The notes: generated from the sequence alone by a model not told the origin. A stretch of 14,504 bases of DNA from Candidatus Thorarchaeota archaeon (GCA_004524595.1 SDOA01000105.1:1-14504); one strand, 5' to 3'; positions 6,399 through 13,628 are shown, counted from the first letter of the stretch. Made by a program: numbers and translations.

Positions 6399-7406
6399 AT
6401 GGCAAAAGTTAAGGCAGTTAATCATACGCAGAACAATATGATAGTATTAGTGACTGGAGCTTTTGGAAATATAGGTGAAAGCACCTTACTTGCCCTTTTT
6501 GATAAAGAACACAAGATTAGATGTTTTGATTTGCAGACAGATGCTAATGGTAAGACTGCCCAACAATTAAAAAAGAGAGGAGATTTCGAAATTGTCTGGG
6601 GAAACATCCTTGATAAAGACCTCGTGAAGTCTTCTGTGCATGATGTTGATTGTATTATTCATCTAGCTGCGATTATTCCACCTCTTTCTGAAGACAACCC
6701 TGAACTTGCGCGAGCTGTCAATATTGAGGGAACTCACAATATTATCACTGCCGCAGAAGGATTGGACATTAAGCCAAAATTCATCTTTGCAGGATCTGTT
6801 TCGACATTTGGTCCGACAATGCATTTAGATCCACCAAGGACTGTTGGGGACCCACTTGTTGCAACAGATGTCTATACTGAAACTAAAATCGCATGTGAAA
6901 AGATTGTGAAAGAGAGTAGACTACCATGGACCATATTGAGATTCACAGCAGCGCCTCCAATGAAGCTAAAATCAGATATAGATCAGATGATATTTGAGAT
7001 ACCTTTAGACCAACGTATAGAATTTGGACACTCGATGGATGTTGGACAAGCATGTGCTAATGCAGTGGATGCAGATACTGTTGGAAAGACTCTTCTTATC
7101 GGTGGAGGAAAATCAGCACAGATGCTGCAGCGCGAGTTCATATCCAAGATAATGGAGTCCATGGGTATAGGGATGCTTCCTGAGTCTGCCTTCCGAGTTG
7201 CAAAAAAACCGGAAGAGTATTTCTACACAGATTGGCTTGATACTGAAGAATCACAGCAGCTCCTTCAATATCAGAAACGGACATTTGATGATTACATTGA
7301 AGAACTCAAAGCACAGCTTGGAGTGAAACGATATTTAGCGAAATTGTTCAAGGGACAAGCGCGAAAACGTATTCTTGAAATATCACCATACTATGAAGAA
7401 GATTGA
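6399..7406 (+). CDS. Extended SDR, NAD(P)-dependent epimerase/dehydratase family
   Basis: This 335-aa protein has an N-terminal Rossmann fold with VTGAFGNIG (18-26; the TGxxGxxG dinucleotide motif), D44 at the end of strand 2 (favouring NAD over NADP), HLAA at 88-91, FAGSVSTFG (130-138) holding the catalytic Ser, and the YxxxK pair Y159/K163 (DVYTETK). It belongs to the nucleotide-sugar epimerase/dehydratase-like SDRs. The substrate is not evident; nucleotide sugars, lipid precursors or sterol-like compounds are all possible. The start is either ATG 6399 (weak ribosome site) or ATG 6438 just before the Rossmann strand. It lies 27 bases after korA and converges on the GTPase gene with 2 bases between stops. 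No role in the Kor reaction is known for this family. Confidence 0.82.
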   Translation: MAKVKAVNHTQNNMIVLVTGAFGNIGESTLLALFDKEHKIRCFDLQTDANGKTAQQLKKRGDFEIVWGNILDKDLVKSSVHDVDCIIHLAAIIPPLSEDNPELARAVNIEGTHNIITAAEGLDIKPKFIFAGSVSTFGPTMHLDPPRTVGDPLVATDVYTETKIACEKIVKESRLPWTILRFTAAPPMKLKSDIDQMIFEIPLDQRIEFGHSMDVGQACANAVDADTVGKTLLIGGGKSAQMLQREFISKIMESMGIGMLPESAFRVAKKPEEYFYTDWLDTEESQQLLQYQKRTFDDYIEELKAQLGVKRYLAKLFKGQARKRILEISPYYEED

Positions 7407-7408
7407 AT

Positions 7409-7924
7409 CTAAAACATATCTGCACCAATGTTTCTAGCAATCATCTCGAATGCTTTGTTGACATTACTATCTAGTAGAACTGAGACCTCAACATACTCAG
7501 CACCAATTTCGTTTGCTAGCTTCTGTCCCTCTTCTGTCGAAACAACTCTCTGGTCAATCAAATCTATCTTGTTAGCTAATAGTAATGCTTTGTAATCATC
7601 GACATGGCGATCGACCTCATTCTTCCAATCTTCTACAGATTTGAATGACTCCCAGGATGTGACATCAAACATGAAGATGACTCCTTGAGTTCCAATGTAA
7701 TAATTTGCCCGAACTCTCTCAAGAAAGTCTTGAGAACCTAAATCCCAGATCTGAAGGTTAACGAAGTTATTGCCCATTTGCATCTTTTTGTATGCAAATC
7801 CTGTTCCGAGGGTTGGAGAATAATGCTCTCTGAAAGCACCTGTTGAATATCGGATTATGATACTTGTCTTCCCGACTGAAGCAGAACCAACAGTTACTAC
7901 TTTGAGAAGATAAGTTGGACTCAT
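7409..7924 (-). CDS. Ras/Rab-like small GTPase with altered G3 and G5 boxes
   Basis: The 171-aa protein has the length and layout of a Ras-superfamily G domain. G1/P-loop is GSASVGKTS (13-21), a candidate switch I Thr is T38 (SPTLG), G3 is WDLGSQD (60-66), G4 is NKID (118-121) and the G5 region is EVSVL (146-150). G1 and G4 match consensus, so GTP binding is likely. In G3 the usual DTAGQ is DLGSQ, so the invariant Gly that contacts the gamma-phosphate is Ser64, while Gln65 (catalytic Gln position) is kept. G5 lacks the usual SAK. There is no C-terminal cysteine for lipidation, so it is probably soluble or held by a partner. It lies 83 bases downstream of the longin-like gene on the same strand, suggesting a shared function. 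Such GTPases are abundant in Asgard archaea. Confidence 0.9.
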   Translation of the reverse strand: MSPTYLLKVVTVGSASVGKTSIIIRYSTGAFREHYSPTLGTGFAYKKMQMGNNFVNLQIWDLGSQDFLERVRANYYIGTQGVIFMFDVTSWESFKSVEDWKNEVDRHVDDYKALLLANKIDLIDQRVVSTEEGQKLANEIGAEYVEVSVLLDSNVNKAFEMIARNIGADMF

Positions 7925-8007
7925 TCTAATTCATCTCTTGCACTTACAATATCTATTAGTGATTGGTATCAGATAACGATTATTATTACATGCATATTTG
8001 CACCAGT

Positions 8008-9660
8008 CTAATCAAATGTTATTGACTGTGGCAAAGTAAGTCCGACGCGCATTACTAACACCAGTAGGGTGAATTTGGCTGCTGAACCAATCTTTGCATA
8101 CTCGATTAATAGACGTTGAAGACTTTGATTCTTTTGCCAGTCAACCCAATAGTCAGGAGGAATGTCCATCAATGGTATGTTAGCTGCCGCACAGATACGA
8201 GTTACTCGTTCAGTTCCGTAAATTGCTTGGCCTCTTGTGACCAGAGTGAAAATCAATTCCTCAACAGGATTCTCTCCTGAAGGTTTTAATGATCCCGTCT
8301 TGATGGTTCTCACCTGAGATAGACCAGGACTGCTTAGTTGCTCTAGCCAGAAAGAGAATTCCTCAAAGCCTCGTAAATCAAAAGGTGCAAATCGATTTAC
8401 AACTCTCTCAGAAAATGCCTTTGCAATCTTTTTAATGAATGAATCGAGTTTTATCGGGTCAAGCATTGCTGAGAATTGCGCTAATATTTTCATCCACTCA
8501 CCAAAAATCAACATGAGCCTCCTGTTATTGAGACCTTCAAACACCTTGATGCCAAAATCAACAGACCAGTGATTATCGGTAAACCGCAATTGACTTATTG
8601 ACTCTGGAGCATCACTAGCTTTCATTGCTGACGCAAGGGCTTTTGTTATGGTATCTCTATGATAACATTCCTCAGCAATACGTAGTGATAGCTCGAGAAC
8701 TTCTTTCACTAACAGTATCCGTCGTTTCTCAGGAGATAGTGCTTCGATAATACCATTCTCAAGTAAATAGTCTAGTACTCGGAGTATTTCTCTTTCATCA
8801 TATGATGATCCCAATAATACAAGAATCTCTCTGACACTTCGTCGTCCATCCATTAATCCTGCAAGGCGAGGAATAATAGTGATCATCTCGGGATGAATGC
8901 TTTTGAGAGTATCAATCTCTCTTGATGTAGCTTGAACATATTTGAAGAATTCAGATCTCGTAGCAACAAAATCATTGAAACTGAGTGTATTACGAAAGCG
9001 GATAACTCGGTGAGCCCATAGTTTTGAGATTTCAAGATACAAGTCTCGTTTTGAGAGACCGCTTACTTCTAAGATCTCTTTCATGTTTCTGGACCCATTG
9101 ATGATAGGTACGAGCGTGCCACTTGTTGTGACAATTGCATTTGGATCTACAGTAAAATATGGCACCCACGAGTCGGGGAGATCGTCGAAAGAGAGCTTCA
9201 TCATGACGCTCTCACCAAAGGGCTCTAAATAGGCATCAACGAAAGGAGCGCCTGAGTCAAGCATTTCCGTGGTTGGAAGCCATCTGTCTTCAAACTCTCT
9301 TAAAAGTGCGTCAAGAATCTGGATTATCTCGGTATTTAATCGTTGGACCCCAACAGCTATCATATGTGCTGTTTCACCATTCAACACAGTAAATATGTGT
9401 GCACCATAATCAACATGAAAGACAGGGGCACTCTGTTGGAATACTTCTTTTGAGAACATATCGATAGCTGTAAAGAAACTTGATGCAAGGATAGGATCCA
9501 TTCCAAACGCCCTTGGGTCAAGCTGCATATAGAATCGAGGATTGCTGTTCTTATCAGTGATTAGGAGAGCTTCAATTACATGGCCAGCCATTTTTGACCC
9601 ACCGTCACTGATACTTCTACCTCTATGAATATTAGCATTCTTCAGAGAGATAATTGGCAT
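8008..9660 (-). CDS. Longin/roadblock-like domain plus two winged helices; putative GTPase-associated regulator
   Basis: I do not recognise a named family for the whole 550-aa protein. Residues about 27-130 (EALLITDKNSNPRFY..., HVDYGAHIF, LLREFEDRW) have the alternating strand/helix pattern of longin or roadblock domains, which serve as GTPase platforms, GAPs or GEFs. Two short winged-helix-like modules follow: about 178-222 (INGSRNMKEILEVSGLS) and about 258-308 (MDGRRSVREILVLLGSSYDE), a pattern seen in DUF4388/PATAN-type proteins. Residues about 315-550 are mainly helical and unassigned. There is no membrane segment and no cysteine site. The first ATG (9660) has no ribosome site; an ATG at 9591, right before the longin-like domain and with GGTGGG just upstream, is an alternative start. 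The downstream GTPase gene suggests it is a partner; that role is inferred. Confidence 0.6.
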   Translation of the reverse strand: MPIISLKNANIHRGRSISDGGSKMAGHVIEALLITDKNSNPRFYMQLDPRAFGMDPILASSFFTAIDMFSKEVFQQSAPVFHVDYGAHIFTVLNGETAHMIAVGVQRLNTEIIQILDALLREFEDRWLPTTEMLDSGAPFVDAYLEPFGESVMMKLSFDDLPDSWVPYFTVDPNAIVTTSGTLVPIINGSRNMKEILEVSGLSKRDLYLEISKLWAHRVIRFRNTLSFNDFVATRSEFFKYVQATSREIDTLKSIHPEMITIIPRLAGLMDGRRSVREILVLLGSSYDEREILRVLDYLLENGIIEALSPEKRRILLVKEVLELSLRIAEECYHRDTITKALASAMKASDAPESISQLRFTDNHWSVDFGIKVFEGLNNRRLMLIFGEWMKILAQFSAMLDPIKLDSFIKKIAKAFSERVVNRFAPFDLRGFEEFSFWLEQLSSPGLSQVRTIKTGSLKPSGENPVEELIFTLVTRGQAIYGTERVTRICAAANIPLMDIPPDYWVDWQKNQSLQRLLIEYAKIGSAAKFTLLVLVMRVGLTLPQSITFD

Positions 9661-9757
9661 TGTTAGGTGGGAATAGTGAGTAGGATGATTACCTGAGCAA
9701 TCGATAACCTTGGCATAGATTTCAACGAAACCGGTGTTATTTCTAGAATTGGATAAG

Positions 9758-9789
9758 AATCACCTGAAGAAAGAATTTTCCGGGTGATT
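9758..9789. promoter_or_regulatory. Inverted repeat in the divergent longin/zinc-ribbon intergenic region
   Basis: AATCACC (9758-9764) and GGTGATT (9783-9789) form a perfect 7-bp repeat. Two more pairs (T-G, G-C) and an inner GAAA/TTTC pairing after a 2-base bulge could extend it to a long hairpin. It sits about 100 bases before the minus-strand start and about 45 bases before the TATA-like box of the + strand gene. It could be an operator or a cruciform. It is not followed by a T tract and no gene ends here, so a terminator is unlikely. The rest of the 227-base gap shows only the TATA box at 9834. Confidence 0.4.
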
Positions 9790-9833
9790 GAAAGTAAAAC
9801 CATTGGATTTTACATTGGTATCGAAGATGATGA

Positions 9834-9841
9834 TATAAAAG
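9834..9841 (+). promoter_or_regulatory. TATA box of the zinc-ribbon membrane protein gene
   Basis: TATAAAAG is a close match to the archaeal TATA box and lies 47-54 bases before the ATG at 9888. It would give a leader of about 25 bases. No clear Shine-Dalgarno site precedes the ATG. Confidence 0.55.
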
Positions 9842-9887
9842 AATGAACCAGAGCAAATTTTACATTGCTCCGAGATAATAATAAATT

Positions 9888-10508
9888 ATGTCTTCATTTG
9901 GTCCACCTACATCATTCATTGTAGTAATCGTCGGGTTCATGTGTATTGTATTGGCGATGCCAGTTTCTCTGGTATTAGGGACTTCGGAAGTGGGTATCAT
10001 ACTCCTCGGAGTTGTCATAATGATTATTGGAGCACCAATAGTACTCCATAGGGAGAGAAACAATCTGATGAGCATGCCACCTTGTTTCCTGTTTGCATCC
10101 ACAGGATTTGGTATCTTATTTTCAGGATTCTGGGTATCATTTCCATGGAGAGAACCAAACCTTCTGGGATCGATATTGGTAGTACTAGGAATCCTTCAGG
10201 TGGTAGTTGGAAGCGCCTTAGGAACATTCTATTTTAGACGAGCTAGATATTCGTCTAGTGGAAATCCAATGGCAATTTTCCAGAATATCCGGAGGAGTAT
10301 AGATGAAAGAAGCTTATCTGAGGATCGTTATGGTACCACCAGAGAGCGAGTGATAGAACGAGAGATTCTAGTGAAACAGAAGATACCTTTAGAGTGTGAT
10401 AACTGTGGAGCTCCAATAAACCAAGAAGAGCTGGACTGGATTGGTCCTGACACCATCAGATGCCTCAGTTGTGGACACTCAATCAGGGTTGAAACCGAGA
10501 GATTGTGA
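9888..10508 (+). CDS. Four-helix membrane protein with C-terminal zinc ribbon
   Basis: This 206-aa protein is of no family I recognise. Four hydrophobic helices lie at about 9-31, 35-54, 64-86 and 92-116, followed by an Arg-rich segment (FRRARY) consistent with a cytoplasmic C-terminus. A charged linker (about 120-165) leads to a zinc ribbon with two CxxC knuckles: C170/C173 (CDNCG) and C192/C195 (CLSCG). Zinc ribbons of this type bind nucleic acid or protein partners. The gene has its own TATA box and diverges from the longin-like gene. It lies 126 bases before korB on the same strand and might be cotranscribed, although a TATA-like box precedes korB. Confidence 0.72.
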   Translation: MSSFGPPTSFIVVIVGFMCIVLAMPVSLVLGTSEVGIILLGVVIMIIGAPIVLHRERNNLMSMPPCFLFASTGFGILFSGFWVSFPWREPNLLGSILVVLGILQVVVGSALGTFYFRRARYSSSGNPMAIFQNIRRSIDERSLSEDRYGTTRERVIEREILVKQKIPLECDNCGAPINQEELDWIGPDTIRCLSCGHSIRVETERL

Positions 10509-10527
10509 TAAACAACAATCATTCTTC

Positions 10528-10541
10528 TCCGATTTTTCGGA
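10528..10541. terminator. Short hairpin between the zinc-ribbon gene and korB
   Basis: TCCGA and TCGGA form a 5-bp stem around a TTTT loop, 19 bases after the upstream stop. There is no T tract after it, so it is a weak terminator or operator candidate. Confidence 0.25.
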
Positions 10542-10590
10542 TTAACAACATTAGAAAAGGAACTGTAAAAGAACGCACACATCAACAATG

Positions 10591-10597
10591 CTTTTAT
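10591..10597 (+). promoter_or_regulatory. Possible TATA-like box of korB
   Basis: CTTTTAT lies about 40 bases before the ATG at 10635 and could give a leader of about 13 bases. If used, korBG is expressed from its own promoter, which fits its separation from korDA. The match is modest. Confidence 0.35.
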
Positions 10598-10634
10598 CAT
10601 GTTTGCATTGACCACGACATAGAGAGAACTTCCG

Positions 10635-11489
10635 ATGACAGAAACAGTGCCCATCTTGAAACATCCAATGGCCAACTATATCAGAGAAGATCGTCAGCCG
10701 TGGATTTACTGCCCAGGCTGTTCTATTGGAATAGTGACTGGTATGATTGCACGAGCTATCGACAACCTAAAGATAGACTTTGAAAAGACTGTTGTAGTTT
10801 CTGGAATTGGTTGTACAGGTCGTACTTCGGGATATTTCAAGACTGGAACATATCATACTACTCATGGCAGAGCAATCGCCTTCGCTGAAGGGGTGAAGAT
10901 TGCCAATCCAGAGCTCGAGGTAATTGTTGTCAGTGGAGATGGGGATATTGCAGCAATCGGTGGGAATCACCTGATTCATGCCTGTCGAAGGAACATTGAC
11001 ATGACGGTTGTATGTGTCAACAACTTCAATTACGGCATGACTGGTGGGCAGTTTGGTCCTACTACGGAGCATGAGAGGTTTTCACAGACGAGTCCAGCGC
11101 CAATTGGAAATATCGAACATCCCTTCAATCTTGTCAAACTGGCAGCCTCATCAGGGGCTACATTCGTTGCCAGATGGACAGCGATTCAGGCAAGGCGTGC
11201 AACAAAATCAATCGAAAAGGGGATCAAGAAGAACGGATTCTCCTTCATAGAGATAATTGGAGCTTGTCCGACTGCATACGGTCGAATGAACCGACTGGGT
11301 GATGGTCTAGCTATGCATAAACATCTGCTTGAAGTTTCAGAAATTCAGAATGGACTCCCACCTCACGAGGCAGAACTAGATTATGCCAAAAGAATTGTCT
11401 GTGGTGAGTTTTTGGATATTGAGAAACCTGAATATACTGAAGTCCTTCGGGAGATGCAAAGTCGAGCTAAAGGTGTTGTTTTTGAGTAG
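10635..11489 (+). CDS. korB: 2-oxoacid (probably 2-oxoglutarate):ferredoxin oxidoreductase, beta subunit
   Basis: This 284-aa subunit binds the diphosphate of TPP. The classic motif GDGD (101-104) followed about 25 residues later by NN (129-130, VCVNNFNYGMTGGQ) is intact. CPGC (26-29), SGIGCTGR (56-63) and THGRA (76-80) are typical of KorB/PorB-type subunits. With KorA it forms the active site for 2-oxoacid decarboxylation. The length is normal for archaeal KorB. Its stop overlaps the korG start by 8 bases, so the two are coupled. korD and korA, normally adjacent, are 4.3 kb upstream on the same strand. Confidence 0.92.
   Translation: MTETVPILKHPMANYIREDRQPWIYCPGCSIGIVTGMIARAIDNLKIDFEKTVVVSGIGCTGRTSGYFKTGTYHTTHGRAIAFAEGVKIANPELEVIVVSGDGDIAAIGGNHLIHACRRNIDMTVVCVNNFNYGMTGGQFGPTTEHERFSQTSPAPIGNIEHPFNLVKLAASSGATFVARWTAIQARRATKSIEKGIKKNGFSFIEIIGACPTAYGRMNRLGDGLAMHKHLLEVSEIQNGLPPHEAELDYAKRIVCGEFLDIEKPEYTEVLREMQSRAKGVVFE
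11469..11475 (+). promoter_or_regulatory. Ribosome binding site setting the TTG start of korG
   Basis: AAAGGTG lies inside the end of korB, with its AGG ending 8 bases before TTG at 11482. It supports that start over an ATG at 11383, which would overlap korB by more than 100 bases. Confidence 0.65.
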
Positions 11490-12039
11490 ATACGAAATTA
11501 GAATTGGAGGATTTGGAGGTCAAGGAGTAGTGACCATGGCAATGGTAGCTGCTGAAACAGCTTCACTCTATGATAAGAAGTTCGTTGTTCAGACCCAGTC
11601 ATATGGACCTGAAGCACGAGGCGGTGCAAGTAAGAGTGAGATTGTTATCTCTGACGAAGAGATCGATTACCCCAAGGTTCTCTACCCTGATGTATTTGTT
11701 GTCTTGAGCAGAGCAGCATACTTGGAATATATTGATGGACTGAGAGAGAATGGTACCCTCATTATTGATGATGACCTTGTCGAAATCGAAGGAAAGTTAC
11801 CAAAAGGTGTGAAAGTATTTAAAATACCAGCAACACGGATAGCAGACAAAGATGTCAAAAACAAACAAGCAACCAATGTGGTCATGCTTGGAGCTTTTAC
11901 AGTAATTACAAAAGCTATTTCAGTTGAAGGTCTCAGGGCAAGAATTGAGGAGCGTTGGCCACGATTCGTGAAGAGCAATATGCTTGCTCTTGAACTGGGG
12001 ATGAAAGCTGGTGAAGAAGCATTAACATACAGCTCATAA
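11482..12039 (+). CDS. korG: 2-oxoacid (probably 2-oxoglutarate):ferredoxin oxidoreductase, gamma subunit
   Basis: With the TTG start this is a 185-aa protein, the usual size for the gamma subunit. It begins MSRYEIRIGGFGGQG, where GGFGGQG (9-15) is the family hallmark, followed by QSYGPEARGG (39-48). The subunit completes the KorDABG complex and contributes to CoA binding and assembly. An upstream in-frame ATG (11383) would add 33 residues that overlap korB and look unlike the family. GTG 11473 and TTG 11476 are also possible. A T-rich stretch follows the stop and probably ends the korBG transcript. Confidence 0.88.
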   Translation: MSRYEIRIGGFGGQGVVTMAMVAAETASLYDKKFVVQTQSYGPEARGGASKSEIVISDEEIDYPKVLYPDVFVVLSRAAYLEYIDGLRENGTLIIDDDLVEIEGKLPKGVKVFKIPATRIADKDVKNKQATNVVMLGAFTVITKAISVEGLRARIEERWPRFVKSNMLALELGMKAGEEALTYSS

Positions 12040-12044
12040 TATCA

Positions 12045-12066
12045 TTTTTAATTTCAGTAGGTTTTT
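12045..12066 (+). terminator. T-rich terminator after korG
   Basis: Two runs of five T (12045-12049 and 12062-12066) follow the korG stop in a 146-base gap between converging genes. T tracts are the usual archaeal termination signal. I see no RNA gene in the rest of the gap (12067-12185). Confidence 0.5.
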
Positions 12067-12185
12067 CTAAACAGCATTCACATGTCTAATTATGTTACAA
12101 GAGAATCCATTGAGTGACTGGTTATTTCTCATAGGTGATTGGAGAGGACATTCTGATGAGAGTTAAATGATTTTATGATGCTCAT

Positions 12186-12557
12186 CTATTCGATAACCAT
12201 ATCTTCCCGAGAGAGATAGACCATCTCAAATTCTCCAGATAGTGCCAAGACATCACGAGGACAGCTCTCTGCACATTGCCCACAGAGAATACATCTATCA
12301 AAGTGACAGATTGGTCTAAAACCTGTTTTTGTTTGGACATCTTCTGGTCTGCATTCAATCATCTCAATGGCTTCAGAGGGACAGACTCGCTCACAGATTT
12401 TACAACCAGTGCATTTATCGGGATTTTTGTAGACCCACTTGCCTCGAAGCCCTACAGGAATGTTCAGTCCTTCTTTTGTGAAGGGATAGAGTACAGTAGC
12501 CTGCTTCGACCGTGCGCTTCTGAGCAGTTCCTTTTGCATCTTACCAAGTCGTGCCAC
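12186..12557 (-). CDS. NuoI/MbhN-like two-[4Fe-4S] subunit of a membrane-bound hydrogenase-type complex
   Basis: With a GTG start at 12557 this is a 123-aa protein. It has two CxxCxxCxxxCP cluster sites at C49/52/55/59 (CTGCKICERVCP) and C89/92/95/99 (CILCGQCAESCP), the pattern of NuoI, EchF and MbhN, which link ferredoxin to the catalytic subunits. GGAGG at 12567-12571 sits 9 bases before this GTG (or 6 before the GTG at 12560). A longer frame starting at ATG 12599 would overlap the NuoH-like gene by 40 bases and is unlikely. It is the last gene of the minus-strand operon, as mbhN is in Pyrococcus-type operons. It converges with korG. Confidence 0.85.
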   Translation of the reverse strand: MARLGKMQKELLRSARSKQATVLYPFTKEGLNIPVGLRGKWVYKNPDKCTGCKICERVCPSEAIEMIECRPEDVQTKTGFRPICHFDRCILCGQCAESCPRDVLALSGEFEMVYLSREDMVIE

Positions 12558-12559
12558 CA

Positions 12560-13627
12560 CTAAACACCTCCAATCACAAATTGTATCATTACAAGCCATG
12601 CAAGTGATGCTGGTACGATATAGCGCCAGGCAGCATGCACAATTTGGTCGATTCTCCAGCGAGCAAAGAGTGTTCTAACATTGCTCAAGATAAGAAGGAC
12701 AAAAACCGATTTTAACATGAATATGAGTGTATAGTAAATCCAACCAATCCAAGATGTTGCCATAAACATACCAAATGTTTGGAATATAGGATGAGGAATG
12801 TACTCTAATAGATATGGACCTCCGAGGAAAAGAGTTACGGCTAGACCAACACCGGACACAAGAAAAATATTTTCAGCCAAATGAATCATGGCTAATTTCT
12901 TTCCACTGAATTCTACCTGCCATCCATGAACAATCTCGGTTTCAGCATGGCTTACATCAAATGGAATTCTCTCTAGCTCAGCCTGAATTGCAATCAAGAA
13001 GATGATTAAGGGACCCGAAAGTAGGAGAGCATACCAAAAAGGGAGACTCCCTAGACGATACATGATCGTTGCGATACTTAGACTCCTTGTAAGAATAGCA
13101 GGAGTGACCACAGACAGAATTAGCGGAATTTCAAAACTTATCAAAAGCATGCCAGTACGTGCTGCACCAGTCTGACCGAATGGGTTTGACGAGAAATATC
13201 CAGCCAAGATGATTGTGAATGCAATCAGTGTGGAGATAAAGAGGACAAGAATCAAATCACCTTCAAAGCTGATAATTCCTTGAACGCCTTCTAGAGTCGG
13301 ATTCATATCTACAATTGGCAGAAACATTGTAAGGAGTAAACTGAGAACAAGCAAGATGATTGGAACGGATGCAAAACCTCGCTTATTCGCTTTCTTGGGA
13401 GTCAAATCTTCTTTTCCAAGTAATTTCAAGAAGTCCATCAAAGGCTGCAGAATACCTCGCCAACCAGTATGAAGTGGACCCATCCTATTTTGTAACCGTG
13501 CGTAAATCTTTCTATCGATCCACTCCCAAAGAAGTGCTAAGAAGGTAATGAAAAAGATACCAGGAAAGACCAGAATCCAGAAACTCTGAAACAGCAAATT
13601 AATCGCAAGATCGATAAGTGTCTGCAA
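12560..13627 (-). CDS. NuoH/MbhM-like membrane subunit
   Basis: This 355-aa protein has about eight transmembrane helices and is homologous to NuoH, MbhM and EchB, the subunit joining the hydrogenase module to the ion-pumping membrane arm. Signatures are WIDRKIYARLQNRMGP (36-51, NuoH ERK...R.GP), GILQPLMDFLKLLGKED (58-74), and ELERIPFDVSHAETEIVHGW (217-236), the charged loop next to the quinone-like cavity. The C-terminal RWRIDQIVHAAWR (323-335) is also typical. The start is TTG 13627, one base after the large-subunit stop, with AAGGAGAG upstream. An ATG four bases earlier is in the wrong frame. Subunit order matches mbhL-M-N. Confidence 0.9.
   Translation of the reverse strand: MQTLIDLAINLLFQSFWILVFPGIFFITFLALLWEWIDRKIYARLQNRMGPLHTGWRGILQPLMDFLKLLGKEDLTPKKANKRGFASVPIILLVLSLLLTMFLPIVDMNPTLEGVQGIISFEGDLILVLFISTLIAFTIILAGYFSSNPFGQTGAARTGMLLISFEIPLILSVVTPAILTRSLSIATIMYRLGSLPFWYALLLSGPLIIFLIAIQAELERIPFDVSHAETEIVHGWQVEFSGKKLAMIHLAENIFLVSGVGLAVTLFLGGPYLLEYIPHPIFQTFGMFMATSWIGWIYYTLIFMLKSVFVLLILSNVRTLFARWRIDQIVHAAWRYIVPASLAWLVMIQFVIGGV
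12567..12571 (-). promoter_or_regulatory. Ribosome binding site setting the GTG start of the NuoI-like gene
   Basis: GGAGG (minus strand) lies within the last codons of the NuoH-like gene. Two successive GTG codons (12560 and 12557) follow at 6 and 9 bases. The 9-base spacing matches hdrB2, so 12557 is preferred. Confidence 0.6.
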
Positions 13628-13628
13628 T

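Noticed and set aside
6372..10634. Insertion of a mobile element between korA and korB
   Set aside because: No transposase, integrase, terminal inverted repeats or target duplications are visible at the edges, so only a rearrangement of unknown mechanism can be claimed.
10505..10783. Open frame between the zinc-ribbon gene and korB
   Set aside because: Most of it overlaps korB in another frame, and the part before korB is low-quality peptide starting inside the previous stop region.
12040..12185. Possible tRNA or C/D box RNA in the korG/NuoI-like gap
   Set aside because: No cloverleaf is visible. TGATGA-like and CTGA-like words occur but are not in a proper C/D arrangement, and the TCTCAT/ATGAGA repeat is only 6 bp with a 23-base loop.
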